From assembly GCF_003351865.1 (NCBI RefSeq), contig NZ_CP022242.1, positions 434,001-498,000 of the forward strand: a stretch of 64,000 nucleotides of DNA, read 5' to 3'. The position numbers were made by a program, and so were the translations under genes. Every line of letters begins with the position of its first letter. Position 1 is the stretch's first letter. Below are positions 27,280 through 37,700 of the stretch, piece after piece. The notes under the pieces are model-generated. The model was not told the origin of the DNA, made no database searches, and saw nothing but the letters and a program-made list of their open reading frames with translations. The stretch is from Methanofervidicoccus sp. A16 (GTDB taxonomy: Archaea; AGJL01; Methanococci; Methanococcales; Methanococcaceae).

Positions 27280-28236
27280 CTACAACATATAACGGATACT
27301 CTCTATGAACTCCTCTAAATATATTCCCTTAACTGTATCTACTACTGGAATATTCAGCCTTTTGGAGATCTTGTTCAGTATCTCCTCATAACTCTCGCCT
27401 AAGTTTTTAAACCTCTTTCCATTTACAGTAATTCCTATTACCTTCCTATTACTTACTAACTCCAAAACCCTTATATGGCGTTCTATCTCTTCCACATTTA
27501 AGGTATCAGATGCAAGTATTATGTAATCAGGTTTTGAACCGTAGAGGATAGATAGACTTACAACACCCCCTCCCCTACCAGTTCCTACCTCTAAGGGATC
27601 TGAAAATACTCCAGTTTGGCTGGACACTATTATAATATCTTTACCTTCTAAATCCACCTTTTTGATGGCACCAAAAATAGTAGAGGCTACATGACAGAGA
27701 GGTATAACTTGGGGGATTATCATCTCCTCCATATTACAGAGTTTTGAATGAGGTTCAGTACCTACACAACCTACCTTGAAGTGTCTACTAAGTTCCCTCT
27801 TTAAAATAAGAGATGTGGTAAACTTACCACTCTTCCTCCCAGTGCCCATTACAGTTATTATCCTTCCCTCTATACCCTCTAAACCTAACTTGGCGTAATC
27901 TATGTATCTCTGGAATGCCTGAGGATCTGAAGAGTCAAAGTATTCAACGCCGTACTCCTCTGCAGTAGATACCAATCTATGGTTATCACCTACTCTATAG
28001 AGTCTTGCCATGTTGTATACGTTTTTACCTCTCTCCATCTCTTTTAATATAGTCTCCTCCCATACCTTTACCTCAGAGGGCCCCAGTATCTCCTTAGTCC
28101 ATATAAAGGTGTCGTAGTCCTCTTCCAGGTGTTTTTCCTCTCCAAAGTGATAACCTACTATTTTAATATTAGAGAACCTCTCCAATCCCTCTGACACTTT
28201 GTTTTTATGGGATAGTTTTGCACACCTTACGATCAT
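27280..28236 (-). CDS. P-loop protein, DUF1611-like
   Basis: The 318-residue protein has a nucleotide-binding loop VMGTGRKSGKFTTSLIL near residue 130, then GCVGTEPHSKLC, IVSSQTGVFSDPL and PDYIILASD. The layout, an N-terminal Rossmann-like half and a C-terminal NTPase half with GxxxSGK, resembles DUF1611/NAD-epimerase-like proteins. I do not recognise its function. It lies seven bases downstream of the corrinoid methyltransferase gene and is probably co-transcribed with it, so a role near corrinoid metabolism is possible but is only inference. Confidence 0.6.
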   Translation of the reverse strand: MIVRCAKLSHKNKVSEGLERFSNIKIVGYHFGEEKHLEEDYDTFIWTKEILGPSEVKVWEETILKEMERGKNVYNMARLYRVGDNHRLVSTAEEYGVEYFDSSDPQAFQRYIDYAKLGLEGIEGRIITVMGTGRKSGKFTTSLILKRELSRHFKVGCVGTEPHSKLCNMEEMIIPQVIPLCHVASTIFGAIKKVDLEGKDIIIVSSQTGVFSDPLEVGTGRGGGVVSLSILYGSKPDYIILASDTLNVEEIERHIRVLELVSNRKVIGITVNGKRFKNLGESYEEILNKISKRLNIPVVDTVKGIYLEEFIESIRYML

Positions 28237-28243
28237 AGCATCC

Positions 28244-28945
28244 CTATATATCTTCCCTTTCCACCCTTTTAATTATAGCCAAGGATAAATAGTGGTTGAT
28301 ATCCTCAAAGTCGATCTCTTCAATCCCCCCCCACTGTATCCTTTCATCCTCCCAAAAACCTTTACTTACTATCCCTATTAGGTATTTATCCCTCTCCTCT
28401 TTATCTAATACTCTCTTCAGTATCTCTCCCAACCTCTTCGTCTTCATAACTACGATGGTGTCAAATACCCCTAAACATCTCTCTAAATCTTCACCTCTAG
28501 GTAAAATAACCAATTTCTCTCCCCCTTCAACGAGAGGTATATTCAACCTCCCTGCACAGGCGAAGGGAGAGGGTATTCCATTTACGATCTCCACCGGGAT
28601 ATTATCCCTCTTTAACAGTTTCCAGAGGTAGGAGAAGGTACTGTATAAGGTAGGATCTCCTATGGTAATTACCGCCACCTCTCCCTGAGCACTTTTAACA
28701 GTTTCAAAAGCTCTCTGATGGTATTTCTTTACCTGTTCCCTATCCCTCATCATTGGAAATAGCAACTCCTCTACAGGTTTTCCCTCTACAATATCCTTTA
28801 CAATATCGTAGGCTAATGAGGATCTACCCTCCTTGGACACTGGAATAAATATCTTATCTACTTTTTTTAACACCTTTACAGCCTTCAACGTCAATAACTC
28901 CCTATCTCCTGGTCCTACTCCTACGCCATAAACTTTTTTTACCAT
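28244..28945 (-). CDS. cbiL: Cobalt-factor II C20-methyltransferase
   Basis: The 233-residue protein is a tetrapyrrole methylase: KKVYGVGVGPGDRELLTLKAVKVL at the N-terminus, VAVITIGDPTLYSTFSYLW near residue 93 and VEIVNGIPSPFACAGRLNIPL. The GDPTLYSTF form is that of the C20-specific methylase CbiL/CobI. It adds the SAM methyl group at C20 in anaerobic corrin synthesis. ATG at 28945 is preferred over a TTG just upstream because GGTGAT precedes it. Other cbi genes are not in the window. Confidence 0.87.
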   Translation of the reverse strand: MVKKVYGVGVGPGDRELLTLKAVKVLKKVDKIFIPVSKEGRSSLAYDIVKDIVEGKPVEELLFPMMRDREQVKKYHQRAFETVKSAQGEVAVITIGDPTLYSTFSYLWKLLKRDNIPVEIVNGIPSPFACAGRLNIPLVEGGEKLVILPRGEDLERCLGVFDTIVVMKTKRLGEILKRVLDKEERDKYLIGIVSKGFWEDERIQWGGIEEIDFEDINHYLSLAIIKRVEREDI

Positions 28946-28972
28946 CAAATCACCAGATTTCGAAATAGAGAT

Positions 28973-29248
28973 TTAAAATACTCCGTTGTATGCCAGTATC
29001 CAGAATACGATGGCGGTAAAAAAATAAGGTGCTACTCCACATCCAAGCCACTGTTTCTGATTTAAACTATCCTTACCAAGAATTAAGGCTGTAATGTGCC
29101 CCACTATGAGAAGTCCAACAGTTAGAAAGATCATGGTTACTATTCCACTGAATATACCAAGGCCTAAGTTATATACATAGTTAGACAGTATTCCAAATAC
29201 TATGCCACCCAACGTATGGATTATAGCAGATTTTCCTTCCACATCCAT
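28973..29248 (-). CDS. Small membrane protein of unknown function
   Basis: The 91-residue protein has three hydrophobic segments (about residues 9-31, 35-57 and 70-90) separated by short polar loops, one with GKDSLNQKQW. I do not recognise a functional family. A good AGGTG site precedes the ATG at 29248. It sits in a minus-strand series with two other small unknown genes upstream and cbiL downstream, at gaps of 22-27 bases, so these genes may form one transcript. Confidence 0.6.
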   Translation of the reverse strand: MDVEGKSAIIHTLGGIVFGILSNYVYNLGLGIFSGIVTMIFLTVGLLIVGHITALILGKDSLNQKQWLGCGVAPYFFTAIVFWILAYNGVF

Positions 29249-29270
29249 ATAAACACCTTAAAAAATAAAA

Positions 29271-29516
29271 TTACCTCTTAACTATCTCCTTGATTCTGTA
29301 TATATCTATAGTTTCTTTAGGTCTCTTACTTCCCTCGGTGTAGGTGTAATCAACCACTACTTCAACCTCCTCATGCACCTGCAACTTATCCCTCTCCCTC
29401 AATAGTATATCGCCCTCCTCAAGTAGAAAGGCGAATTTCCTCTTTGTTTTCAATGAACCCCTGTCTATTACTATACTATCTCTCTCCAACTTCAACTCAA
29501 GTGTAGAGTAGTGCAT
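29271..29516 (-). CDS. Small hypothetical protein, beta-rich
   Basis: The 81-residue protein has alternating hydrophobic and charged residues that suggest a small beta-barrel (TLELKLERDSIVIDRGSL, EEVEVVVDYTYTEG). No motif is recognised. The ATG at 29516 follows GGGAGA. It is eight bases from the 136-residue gene upstream, so the two are almost certainly co-translated. Confidence 0.6.
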   Translation of the reverse strand: MHYSTLELKLERDSIVIDRGSLKTKRKFAFLLEEGDILLRERDKLQVHEEVEVVVDYTYTEGSKRPKETIDIYRIKEIVKR

Positions 29517-29524
29517 ACTCTCCC

Positions 29525-29935
29525 TTAAACGTATATATATACCTTTTTCCCACAGATCTCCAAGGTTTCACATTCTCCATCTGTAGGTTTCTCCTCACAT
29601 ACTTCTATCCAGTCCCTATTTGCAATATCCTGGGATGCTATACTTAGAATATATCTTAACTCCTCATCCTCTGTGTATATCTTGGCCATCGTTTTGTATC
29701 TCCTACCTAACAGTGCAATATCCCTCAGTGCCAGTTTAACCTCTGTGAATAGTTTTAAGTATCTTTTAGCATTCTCTATCTGCTCTGGATATCCAGATAG
29801 AACAGGGTACTCTTTATCTAATATAGGATCTTTTTTTATCTGATAATCAACTCCACAGGTTTCCATAACTCTAAATATGACAGACTGTGGAACCCCAGGT
29901 GGAATAGGTATCTCTACTATATTATCCTTTTCCAT
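29525..29935 (-). CDS. Hypothetical protein of 136 residues
   Basis: The protein begins with a proline-rich IPIPPGVPQSVIFRVMETCGVDY and has a helical middle part (residues 55-105) and a Cys-containing C-terminus (VCEEKPTDGECETLEICGKKV). Four Cys lie in two pairs, which may or may not bind metal. I do not recognise the family. The ATG follows TAGGAGAT. It is the first gene of the small-gene series and lies 193 bases downstream of the marker 7 gene. Confidence 0.6.
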   Translation of the reverse strand: MEKDNIVEIPIPPGVPQSVIFRVMETCGVDYQIKKDPILDKEYPVLSGYPEQIENAKRYLKLFTEVKLALRDIALLGRRYKTMAKIYTEDEELRYILSIASQDIANRDWIEVCEEKPTDGECETLEICGKKVYIYV

Positions 29936-30127
29936 AGTATCTCCTACTCAAAAAATATTGGTTGTAAATATTAATCCTAGTTCCAATTGATTAGTTAGTA
30001 AAGTGAGTAAACTTATTTATCGTTATTTAGTAGGAATGAGGGTTTTTGTTTCCTATTTTTATTGATTTTTATTATGATTAAGAAAAATAATTTTTAAAAT
30101 ATTAATATATTTTTAAATATTCTAAAT

Positions 30128-31027
30128 TTACCCTATAACCTCTGATGTTGGCTTTATTTTAATTAGAATATAATTCTTCATGTAGGATCTTCTAACCTCT
30201 GCTATATCTTTAAGAAGGTACTTTCCAACTTTAACGTTCTCTATCTTCTCATGATAGGTGTCGTAATCTAACTTCACCCTTAAACCATCTAACTGTGTAA
30301 CTATAGGCATCGGAGACAAAATACCGTATATCTCTTCTACGCTCTTCTCCAGTATGTCCTTAAGTACAACTGGAGGGACTATTGGAGGATCGTAAGAGAG
30401 TTCCTCCCTTCTCCTGTTTATCAACTTTGTAATCTCCTCCACCATCCTCTTTAAAGCCTGTCTCTCCTCACTGTGTCTCAACCTCTGACTTCTCCTTCCA
30501 AGGTTTCCCACGTAGGGATAGGGAATATCCAACTTTTCAGGCCCCCCAGTTACTACAACAGGGATATCTACATCGAAGAGATGTACCTTATCTTTTAAAC
30601 AACTTTCAAAGTTGCCCATAACGTATACAGCAATATCGTGCTCCTCGATAAGCCTCTTTTCCCTCTCCTTTATACTACTTATACCTTTACCTGCTCCGTG
30701 GGCAAGTCCTATCATGTTGGACTTTGCTCCATACCTTCTTAGATACTCTGCTACATCACAGGCTGTATGAGGTAGATGGTGCCTTGATAAACTTGGAGCG
30801 ACAACTGCTATCTCGATCCCTGCCAGTGGTGTTTCAACTACCTTCCCCTTGTACTTCTTAGCCTCCCTCTTGAAGTTCTCCAACTCACTTTGAGGAAGTG
30901 CCACAGTCATATATACGTCCAACTGCATCACATGTTCCTGGATTATAAAACCACCAATATCTTCAATCCATTCTTTTAATATATTGTTTCTATAAACTCC
31001 TCCCTCGTATCTAACGATCTCGTACAT
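30128..31027 (-). CDS. Methanogenesis marker protein 7 (McrC-associated)
   Basis: The 299-residue protein begins MYEIVRYEGGVYRNN, which is characteristic of marker 7, and continues GGFIIQEHVMQLDVYMTVALP and SRHHLPHTACDVAEYLRRYG. Marker 7 has been found in the complex that activates methyl-coenzyme M reductase. I chose the ATG at 31027 after GGTGA rather than the in-frame GTG three codons earlier, which lies inside that site. Its other usual companions (markers 3, 5, 6, 15, 17) are not in this window. Confidence 0.82.
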   Translation of the reverse strand: MYEIVRYEGGVYRNNILKEWIEDIGGFIIQEHVMQLDVYMTVALPQSELENFKREAKKYKGKVVETPLAGIEIAVVAPSLSRHHLPHTACDVAEYLRRYGAKSNMIGLAHGAGKGISSIKEREKRLIEEHDIAVYVMGNFESCLKDKVHLFDVDIPVVVTGGPEKLDIPYPYVGNLGRRSQRLRHSEERQALKRMVEEITKLINRRREELSYDPPIVPPVVLKDILEKSVEEIYGILSPMPIVTQLDGLRVKLDYDTYHEKIENVKVGKYLLKDIAEVRRSYMKNYILIKIKPTSEVIG

Positions 31028-31045
31028 CTCCTTCACCTAGAATTT

Positions 31046-32002
31046 TTAGAAGTCGGATCTGATAGTGATAGTTCCAAATGTCTTCTTACTGTCGTTGAAG
31101 AGTGTGACATCGGTGATTACCCTTTGGATTGAGGATTTCTCATCTATAAGGGTAATGTGATCAGTTAGTACTATCTCTTCAAAGGCATACTCATCTATCT
31201 TCTTTAATATCTCCCTTATTATATCCATTTCCAATATATTAATCGATTTGGTAGTTATAGAAATATGATCTATAGTATTCCCTGACATCATAATCTTAAC
31301 CAGAGGTTCCCAGTCCTTAGTTAATGCCTCTATATAGTCCTCCTTTTCAGAGATGATATAGTCCCTACCCCCAAGTAACATAATAAGGTCATCTACAAGA
31401 TTCTTCAACTTTTCCTTTTTATTTCTGTCATAGAAATAAAAATTAGATATCCTAGAACACTTCTGAATCTTTGCAGAACCTTTGCTGTATATTTTGTAGG
31501 TTCTTACAATATCCCCTCTACTTACTATACCTATAAGTTCTCCCTTATCATCTAATACTAACAACCTTCCAATATCCATCTTCGCCATTATCTTCTGGGA
31601 TTCTGAGGCAGAAGTTTCTGGAGATATAAATACTAATTTATCCTTTGGAGTCATTATGTCCTCAATAGTGGTTTTTTTACCACCTTTCTCCAGATCTCTA
31701 AAGGTAACCACTCCAACTAATTTCCCATCGTCATCAACAACTGGATAACCCATGTGTCGGTATTTCTCTATATATTCCTTTAACTTATCGATACTATCGT
31801 TCTTGTTGATAGTTATGATATTCCTTGTCATTATATTCTTTACAGGTATTTTCTCTAATACCCTTAAATCGTAAAGTTTTATTAAATCCTCTTCTGCCTC
31901 CTTTACAAATAAGGTGATATGGTTGAATATGCTAAATAGGGAGTTCTGTTCTAATCCGATATTGTAAACCCTTTCCACAGTAGATAGTTTTTTAAATAAC
32001 AT
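31046..32002 (-). CDS. CBS-domain protein with unknown C-terminal domain
   Basis: The 318-residue protein has an N-terminal helical segment, then a CBS pair at about residues 52-175 (VKNIMTRNIITINKNDSIDKL; IEDIMTPKDKLVFISPETSASES; GELIGIVSRGDIVR) and a C-terminal domain of about 130 residues with alternating strands (DHISITTKSINILEMDI, EEIVLTDHITLID, KTFGTITIRSDF). That last domain is not recognised. The stop is only 19 bases before marker 7, so the two genes share a transcript. This context suggests regulation by adenylate ligands, but there is no direct evidence. Confidence 0.7.
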   Translation of the reverse strand: MLFKKLSTVERVYNIGLEQNSLFSIFNHITLFVKEAEEDLIKLYDLRVLEKIPVKNIMTRNIITINKNDSIDKLKEYIEKYRHMGYPVVDDDGKLVGVVTFRDLEKGGKKTTIEDIMTPKDKLVFISPETSASESQKIMAKMDIGRLLVLDDKGELIGIVSRGDIVRTYKIYSKGSAKIQKCSRISNFYFYDRNKKEKLKNLVDDLIMLLGGRDYIISEKEDYIEALTKDWEPLVKIMMSGNTIDHISITTKSINILEMDIIREILKKIDEYAFEEIVLTDHITLIDEKSSIQRVITDVTLFNDSKKTFGTITIRSDF

Positions 32003-32167
32003 ATTAACACCATTTTTATTACGATAGTAATATCTTTAAGTATAATATAGTTAATAATTATATAACATTAATGGTATAGAATATCTTTTGAAATAGATTT
32101 AATAAGGAGTTAGTACAGAATTCTTATAGAGAGATTTTTTAGAAAATATTAACCACAGGTGATACTT

Positions 32168-33265
32168 TTGGATGGAAAGGTAGATTTTATCCAAGGTAAT
32201 GCAGCAAGTGCAAGGGGAGCAATTAAGGCAGGTTGCAGATTCTTTGGAGGATATCCTATAACCCCATCTACAGAGGTAGCAGAAGAGATGGCGAGAATAC
32301 TCCCAAAGGTAGGAGGGTATTACGTCCAGATGGAAGACGAGATAGGGGCCATGGCAAGTGTAATAGGTGCAAGTTGGGGTGGTTTAAAGGCGATGACGGC
32401 AACTTCAGGCCCTGGACTTAGCCTCATGATAGAACAGATCGGCTACGCCTATATGACAGAGGCACCCTGTGTAATAGTGGATGTACAGAGGGGAGGGCCC
32501 TCTACAGGTCAGCCTACTTACGCCAGCCAGGGAGATATGATGCAGGTTAAATGGGGCTCCCATGGAGACTACGAACCTATAGCCCTTGCCCCATCTTCGG
32601 TACAGGAGATGTACGACTTTACAATTATGGCATTCAACTACGCCGAGATGTACAGGATACCAGTATTTGTCATGGCAGATGAGATCGTAGGACATATGAG
32701 GGAGAAGGTTGTACTCCACGACAACATCCCTATAGTGGAGAGAACTACTCCTGAGGAGAAACCCTGTAAGAAACCTTTCCCATTTGATAAAGATATTGCA
32801 GAGATGCCAGTATTTGGAAGGGGCTACAACGTACATATTACAGGACTCACCCATGACGAGAGGGGCTACCCAGATGTCTCACCTGAAACCCATGACAAGT
32901 TAGTTAGAAGGATATGTAATAAAATACTGAAGAACAAGGATAAGATTATAAAGTATGAAGGAAAGTACCTGGAGAGTGATATAATATTCCTATGCTACGG
33001 TACACCCTCAAGAACAGTAAAATATACTGTTGAGATGTTGAGGAAGGAGGGATACGACGTAGGATACTTGAGACTTATAACAGTACATCCATTCCCTGAC
33101 AAAATAGTAAAAGATCTAAAGGCCACTAAGATTATAGTACCAGAGATGAACTTGGGCCAGATTGTCGAAGAGGTAATGAAGTACAGTAGAGCCGAAGTAG
33201 TACCTTGTAGTAAGATAGGCGGGGAGTTGCATAAACCAGAGGATCTTATGGCACTTGTAGATTAA
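32168..33265 (+). CDS. korA: 2-oxoglutarate:ferredoxin oxidoreductase, alpha subunit
   Basis: The 365-residue protein shows the KorA pattern: IQGNAASARGAIKAGCRFFGGYPITPSTEV, GASWGGLKAMTATSGPGLSLM, VDVQRGGPSTGQPT and the C-terminal VPEMNLGQIVEEV. It makes 2-oxoglutarate from succinyl-CoA with reduced ferredoxin in the incomplete reductive TCA route of methanogens. Other subunits (KorB, KorC, KorD) are not adjacent. TTG at 32168 is chosen because GGTGAT (32158-32163) ends four bases before it; the upstream GTG lies inside the site. Confidence 0.9.
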   Translation: MDGKVDFIQGNAASARGAIKAGCRFFGGYPITPSTEVAEEMARILPKVGGYYVQMEDEIGAMASVIGASWGGLKAMTATSGPGLSLMIEQIGYAYMTEAPCVIVDVQRGGPSTGQPTYASQGDMMQVKWGSHGDYEPIALAPSSVQEMYDFTIMAFNYAEMYRIPVFVMADEIVGHMREKVVLHDNIPIVERTTPEEKPCKKPFPFDKDIAEMPVFGRGYNVHITGLTHDERGYPDVSPETHDKLVRRICNKILKNKDKIIKYEGKYLESDIIFLCYGTPSRTVKYTVEMLRKEGYDVGYLRLITVHPFPDKIVKDLKATKIIVPEMNLGQIVEEVMKYSRAEVVPCSKIGGELHKPEDLMALVD

Positions 33266-33321
33266 AATTTTTAATTATTATTTTTTAATTATAATATTAA
33301 TGAGTATATTAAGTGGAAATT

Positions 33322-34086
33322 ATGAAGATATCTTATAAAGATATTCTTATTGTGTTTCTCATAGTTACCCAACTGTTCTTAGTTTTTTATATTGTATTTA
33401 AAACAGAAGATAGTCACACTGATAACACCTATTCTTTAAATAATCTAAGTAATGATAGGTTAAAGGACGTAAAAACTAATAATTTCGAGTATATTTCTTA
33501 TAATACCAGTAATAAGTTTAACAGTAGTACTTTGAATAATACAAAAACAGACAATTCCAATTCTACTGTTAAAGAATCTAACAACAGTATTACAAATAGT
33601 ACAATACCACAGCACAGTAGAGTAGATAATTTAAATAATTCTGTCTCTGAAGATTTAAACATTAGCATCTCATACTCTGAAAATCAAAAAAACAACTACC
33701 CTAATATAAAAAATATAACACTCTCTGAACTCTTTATGAATCTACCTTACTCTAACGTTATAAAGATCTCCGAAGAGGGAGAAGGTATAGTAAAAACTTA
33801 TACAAATGATGGATATATAATAAACTTCGATGTTAGAAACTACAAACCTAACTTAGATAACCCAAGATATGCAAAGGTATTAAAGGAGACTAGGCAATTC
33901 CAATACGGCACCTATTACAAATATACCTATACTATCCAATATGACAATATCACTTCAGTAAGTTATTGCTACTATAGAAGAGTTGGGAAATACCATATAA
34001 TCATGGGATTTAATAAGGAGGACGATTTTACTAGAGAGATGTGGCTAAGGTGGAACCAACATATTAACAACCTTATGTATCAATGA
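33322..34086 (+). CDS. Membrane-anchored extracellular hypothetical protein
   Basis: The 254-residue protein has an N-terminal membrane anchor (residues 6-25, ILIVFLIVTQLFLVFYIVF) followed by a region of about 100 residues rich in Asn, Ser and Thr with many N-x-S/T sites, and then a compact C-terminal domain (residues 130-254) rich in Tyr. The layout suggests a surface protein with a glycosylated stalk. I do not recognise a family. It is more AT-rich than its neighbours and begins the island of unknown genes before pdxT. An in-frame GTG three codons earlier is a possible start. Confidence 0.65.
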   Translation: MKISYKDILIVFLIVTQLFLVFYIVFKTEDSHTDNTYSLNNLSNDRLKDVKTNNFEYISYNTSNKFNSSTLNNTKTDNSNSTVKESNNSITNSTIPQHSRVDNLNNSVSEDLNISISYSENQKNNYPNIKNITLSELFMNLPYSNVIKISEEGEGIVKTYTNDGYIINFDVRNYKPNLDNPRYAKVLKETRQFQYGTYYKYTYTIQYDNITSVSYCYYRRVGKYHIIMGFNKEDDFTREMWLRWNQHINNLMYQ

Positions 34087-34157
34087 ATCGAAAAGTAATA
34101 AAACAAAAAATTCTATCAACAAACCTTTAAAGTTAAAAAATATATGAGTAGGAGATT

Positions 34158-34631
34158 ATGGATACTTATATAATAATGGAGAATTTAATAAGGAATCATG
34201 GATATACCGGTCTCCTTATAGTGGCATTTACTGAGTCGATAATCCAACCTGTACCTCCAGATATCTTTATAATGGGAGCCTCGATCTTTGGTTTAGACCC
34301 TTTAATATGTGCAGTAGTTTCAACTGTAGGTTCAATATTGGGAGGAGTAACTAGTTATATATTGGGGCATAATCTTGGCACACCAGTTTTTATTAGACTG
34401 TTTGGAGAGAGGTACTTTAGAATGGGGGAGGAGTTCTTTGAAAAGTACGGTATATGGGGAGTGATAATTGCAGGATTCTCCCCCCTACCATATAAAGTTG
34501 TAGCCTGGCTCTCAGGGGTTTTTGACATGAATGTCTTAAAATTTACAGTTGGAACGTTAATAGGAAGGTTTCCCAGGTTTCTCCTTATAGCCTATTTTGG
34601 ACATGGAGTTTCTATATACTTAGGTATTTAA
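34158..34631 (+). CDS. DedA/YqaA-family (VTT domain) membrane protein
   Basis: The 157-residue protein has four or five hydrophobic segments and the family motifs [19 protein letters not shown] near residue 24 and [20 protein letters not shown] near residue 105, the second re-entrant loop of the VTT fold. Length and motif form fit the short YqaA-like branch. DedA-type proteins take part in membrane lipid scrambling or ion homeostasis in bacteria; the archaeal role is not known to me. The gap to the gene before is 71 bases, so an operon is possible. Confidence 0.75.
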   Translation: MDTYIIMENLIRNHGYTGLLIVAFTESIIQPVPPDIFIMGASIFGLDPLICAVVSTVGSILGGVTSYILGHNLGTPVFIRLFGERYFRMGEEFFEKYGIWGVIIAGFSPLPYKVVAWLSGVFDMNVLKFTVGTLIGRFPRFLLIAYFGHGVSIYLGI

Positions 34632-34720
34632 AAATAGTAAAACAAAAATTTTAATTATGAGTTTTTTAATAATCTATTGAAAGGATTTTTTGTATTTATA
34701 CCATATATGGTGGATCATCT

Positions 34721-37700
34721 ATGCACATCTACGACACTATGAATAATAGAGAACTCTCGCAACTATTCTTAGAATACTGTAAAGAAGACTGGAAAAAACG
34801 ATCTGAAGCTGCTAGGATATTAGGTCATATTAACAACCAGAAAGAGATAGATAGATTAACCCCTCATATTATTGAGTTGGCTCTAGATTCAAATAGATTC
34901 ATTAGAACGAATCTAGTTCATTCTCTAAAGAAAATAGTATTGGAGCATAATATTATAAATGAAGACATCTTTATTCTGTTGTACTTTCTAGCCAATAGTT
35001 CTGATAAGTCCGTATGTAGTTTAATAGTTCATATTATAAAGTCTATAGATAGATATATATTAATTAAATTTGTTTCACAGTTATCTAAAAAGTTAGAATC
35101 TTCAAACAACTATGAAAAGCTTTACTCTCTCGTATCAATAGGGTTGATATCTACTGTAACACCTGAATATCTTATGGATGCACTATCTCAACTAATGTTA
35201 TTGGCAAATATTAATAGGCATAAAATACTGCAGATTATGGCTATTGAGATACTAGGAGAATTTGAATTCTTAAATAAAGAGTATTTAACTGAGTTATACT
35301 ATATCTGCTATATAGGATACCATTACAAAGAGATATTCCAAAATCATAATTTAAAAGATAATTTTAAAGAATATTTTAATAAAATTAAATATTATAATAT
35401 ATATTTAAAAGAAGAAACTTCTAAAGACGATATTCTGGAGGTTGTTAATACAATAAGGAATAGGGGATATGAATATGATGATACCTTGAAAATCCTTGAG
35501 ATGTCTATTCTATATACCCATTTCAAACCTCTTAGAGAGTTATTAGAAGAAGATGAAAACCTGGGTAAGGTACTACTAGAAGAAGTTTTATGGTATATAA
35601 AAAGCGATAACTTTATGGTCAAATTATCTGCAATATTACTCTTTTCCAAGATCGTAACCGTAGAAAAGGTCTATCAACATTTAGATAAAAGAGACATTAA
35701 TGAGTTTTTCAAGGTAATTGAAAACAGTCTAAATAAGGGTAACTATCTATTAAAAGGGTTCTCTCTTGAGGCGCTCCATAACCTTGTAAAATGGGGTGGT
35801 TCTCAATATATTTTAGAGAAAATAGAGAAGGTTATGGAAAGAGTAGATATAGAGAAGATTATGAATGAAGGATACCTGTCCTACTACTATGCCATATATC
35901 TCTCATATTACTTTAAAAAGTTACATTATCTTTCTGCTAGATATTCACCAAATATAAGTGAAGAACTTATTGAAAATTTCAAAGATTTGGAATTTTCTGA
36001 ACTACATGAACTTATCAAAAATATATATCTGGGGGCGAAGAAGAGGAGATGGCTAGATAGATTCTACTCTGGGAAGTATTTAGGTAATGTGCTATGTTGT
36101 AGAATAAGATACAATTCACAGATGTTTGAGATAGTTAATAGACTGTTATATGATACCAATTATTTAAACAGAAACATTGGAATATGGTTATTTAGGTTGA
36201 TAATAGAGATAGAAAACAGACCTCCTTCCAATATCAACCCGATAATTAAGACTACATACCTCTTCGACGACTGGTACTTTGGAACTAGAGTAGAATACAT
36301 GCTGTTTTACAGTACTTTAATCAGTAAATTTCCCAAAAATATCCAATTAGAGACTATAAAGACAGGGCTGATCTCAACAATTTTAACAAAGTGCTTAACT
36401 GATAAAAATAGATTCATCAGACATGTAAGTAGAGATCTACTCTACAAACTTGTAGATGACATATCCAGATATTCTGAACTGTTGGACTACCATAATAAAA
36501 AGCCAGAAGAACAGATTTTCATACTTAACAAATATATTAAATATCCTGAAACAAGAAAGGCTGTAGTAATGTTGATTAAAAATAAATTAGAGGAGTATAT
36601 TAAAAATAAAAATGGAGATAAAAATTACATTGAAACACTTTTGAAGATAATCTACGAAAATATCTGTGAAGAGGTTATTTATGCCCTCTTTGAAATCATA
36701 AGGTTAAAGAGAAGAAATTTCCCACTCTCCGCAGAAATTGTTAAATCTTATGTAGAAAAATATCCTAAGTTGCCTAGATATATGGCAGATACCTTTTATA
36801 AGTTAGTAAACGACCATATCTTTAAAATAAGATACACAACTCTACTTCAAGTATTGGCATATGTTAACGAGGGAATTATAATACAGAGAAGAGTACTAAA
36901 TAGAATTAAAGAGTTGGTTGTATATGCAGATACTTGTTCTAAAGATGTTAAAATAGCAATGAAGATACTTGATAAAATAGAAGAACCTGAATGTAAGGCC
37001 ATACTACAGGAAAAGGAGAGGATATTTAACAGATGTTTTAAAGACGGGGTTATGGAGATACCTCTATTTAATTCAGTTAAGATAAGATATATACCGGCAT
37101 TAGATACCGTTGAAATAGTAAATAGTGAAAATATACCTATCTCTAGAATAATCGCTCAAATACTGGAGTTTAAAGAAATGACCATTCCAAAAATAATGGT
37201 ACTCGACTACCTTATTAATGAAATTGTATCCAACGATAACCTATTGAATGAGATTTCGTCCATTACCGATATCTTTAAGATACTAGCAAAGTTAGCCGTA
37301 CTCCCTGACTACAGTTTAATATCCAAGAAGGCCCTCACTGTTCTTGAAGAGATTAGTATTAAAAAAGGAAACTGGTTAAAAGATAATTTGATAAATAAAT
37401 TTGATGAAAAAAATACACCATTCCTTATGAAAAGGCTTTTAAAATCTGTGTCAAGTCCTTTTGTTGAGTTGGAGATCATAGAGGCCTGTAAATACTTAAT
37501 AGATAATAATATATTAAAATGTAAAAAACCTAGAAATATAGCAAAGGGACTGTATAAAGTTATATACAACACTTATAGCGATCAGCCTTGGATAATATTT
37601 AAGAAAATAGTTGATATTGTAGAGGAATGTCCTGAATTAAAAGAAAATAGAGAATTTTTAGACGTCCTATCTAAAAAGATAATGGACCTTATAGAATGGG

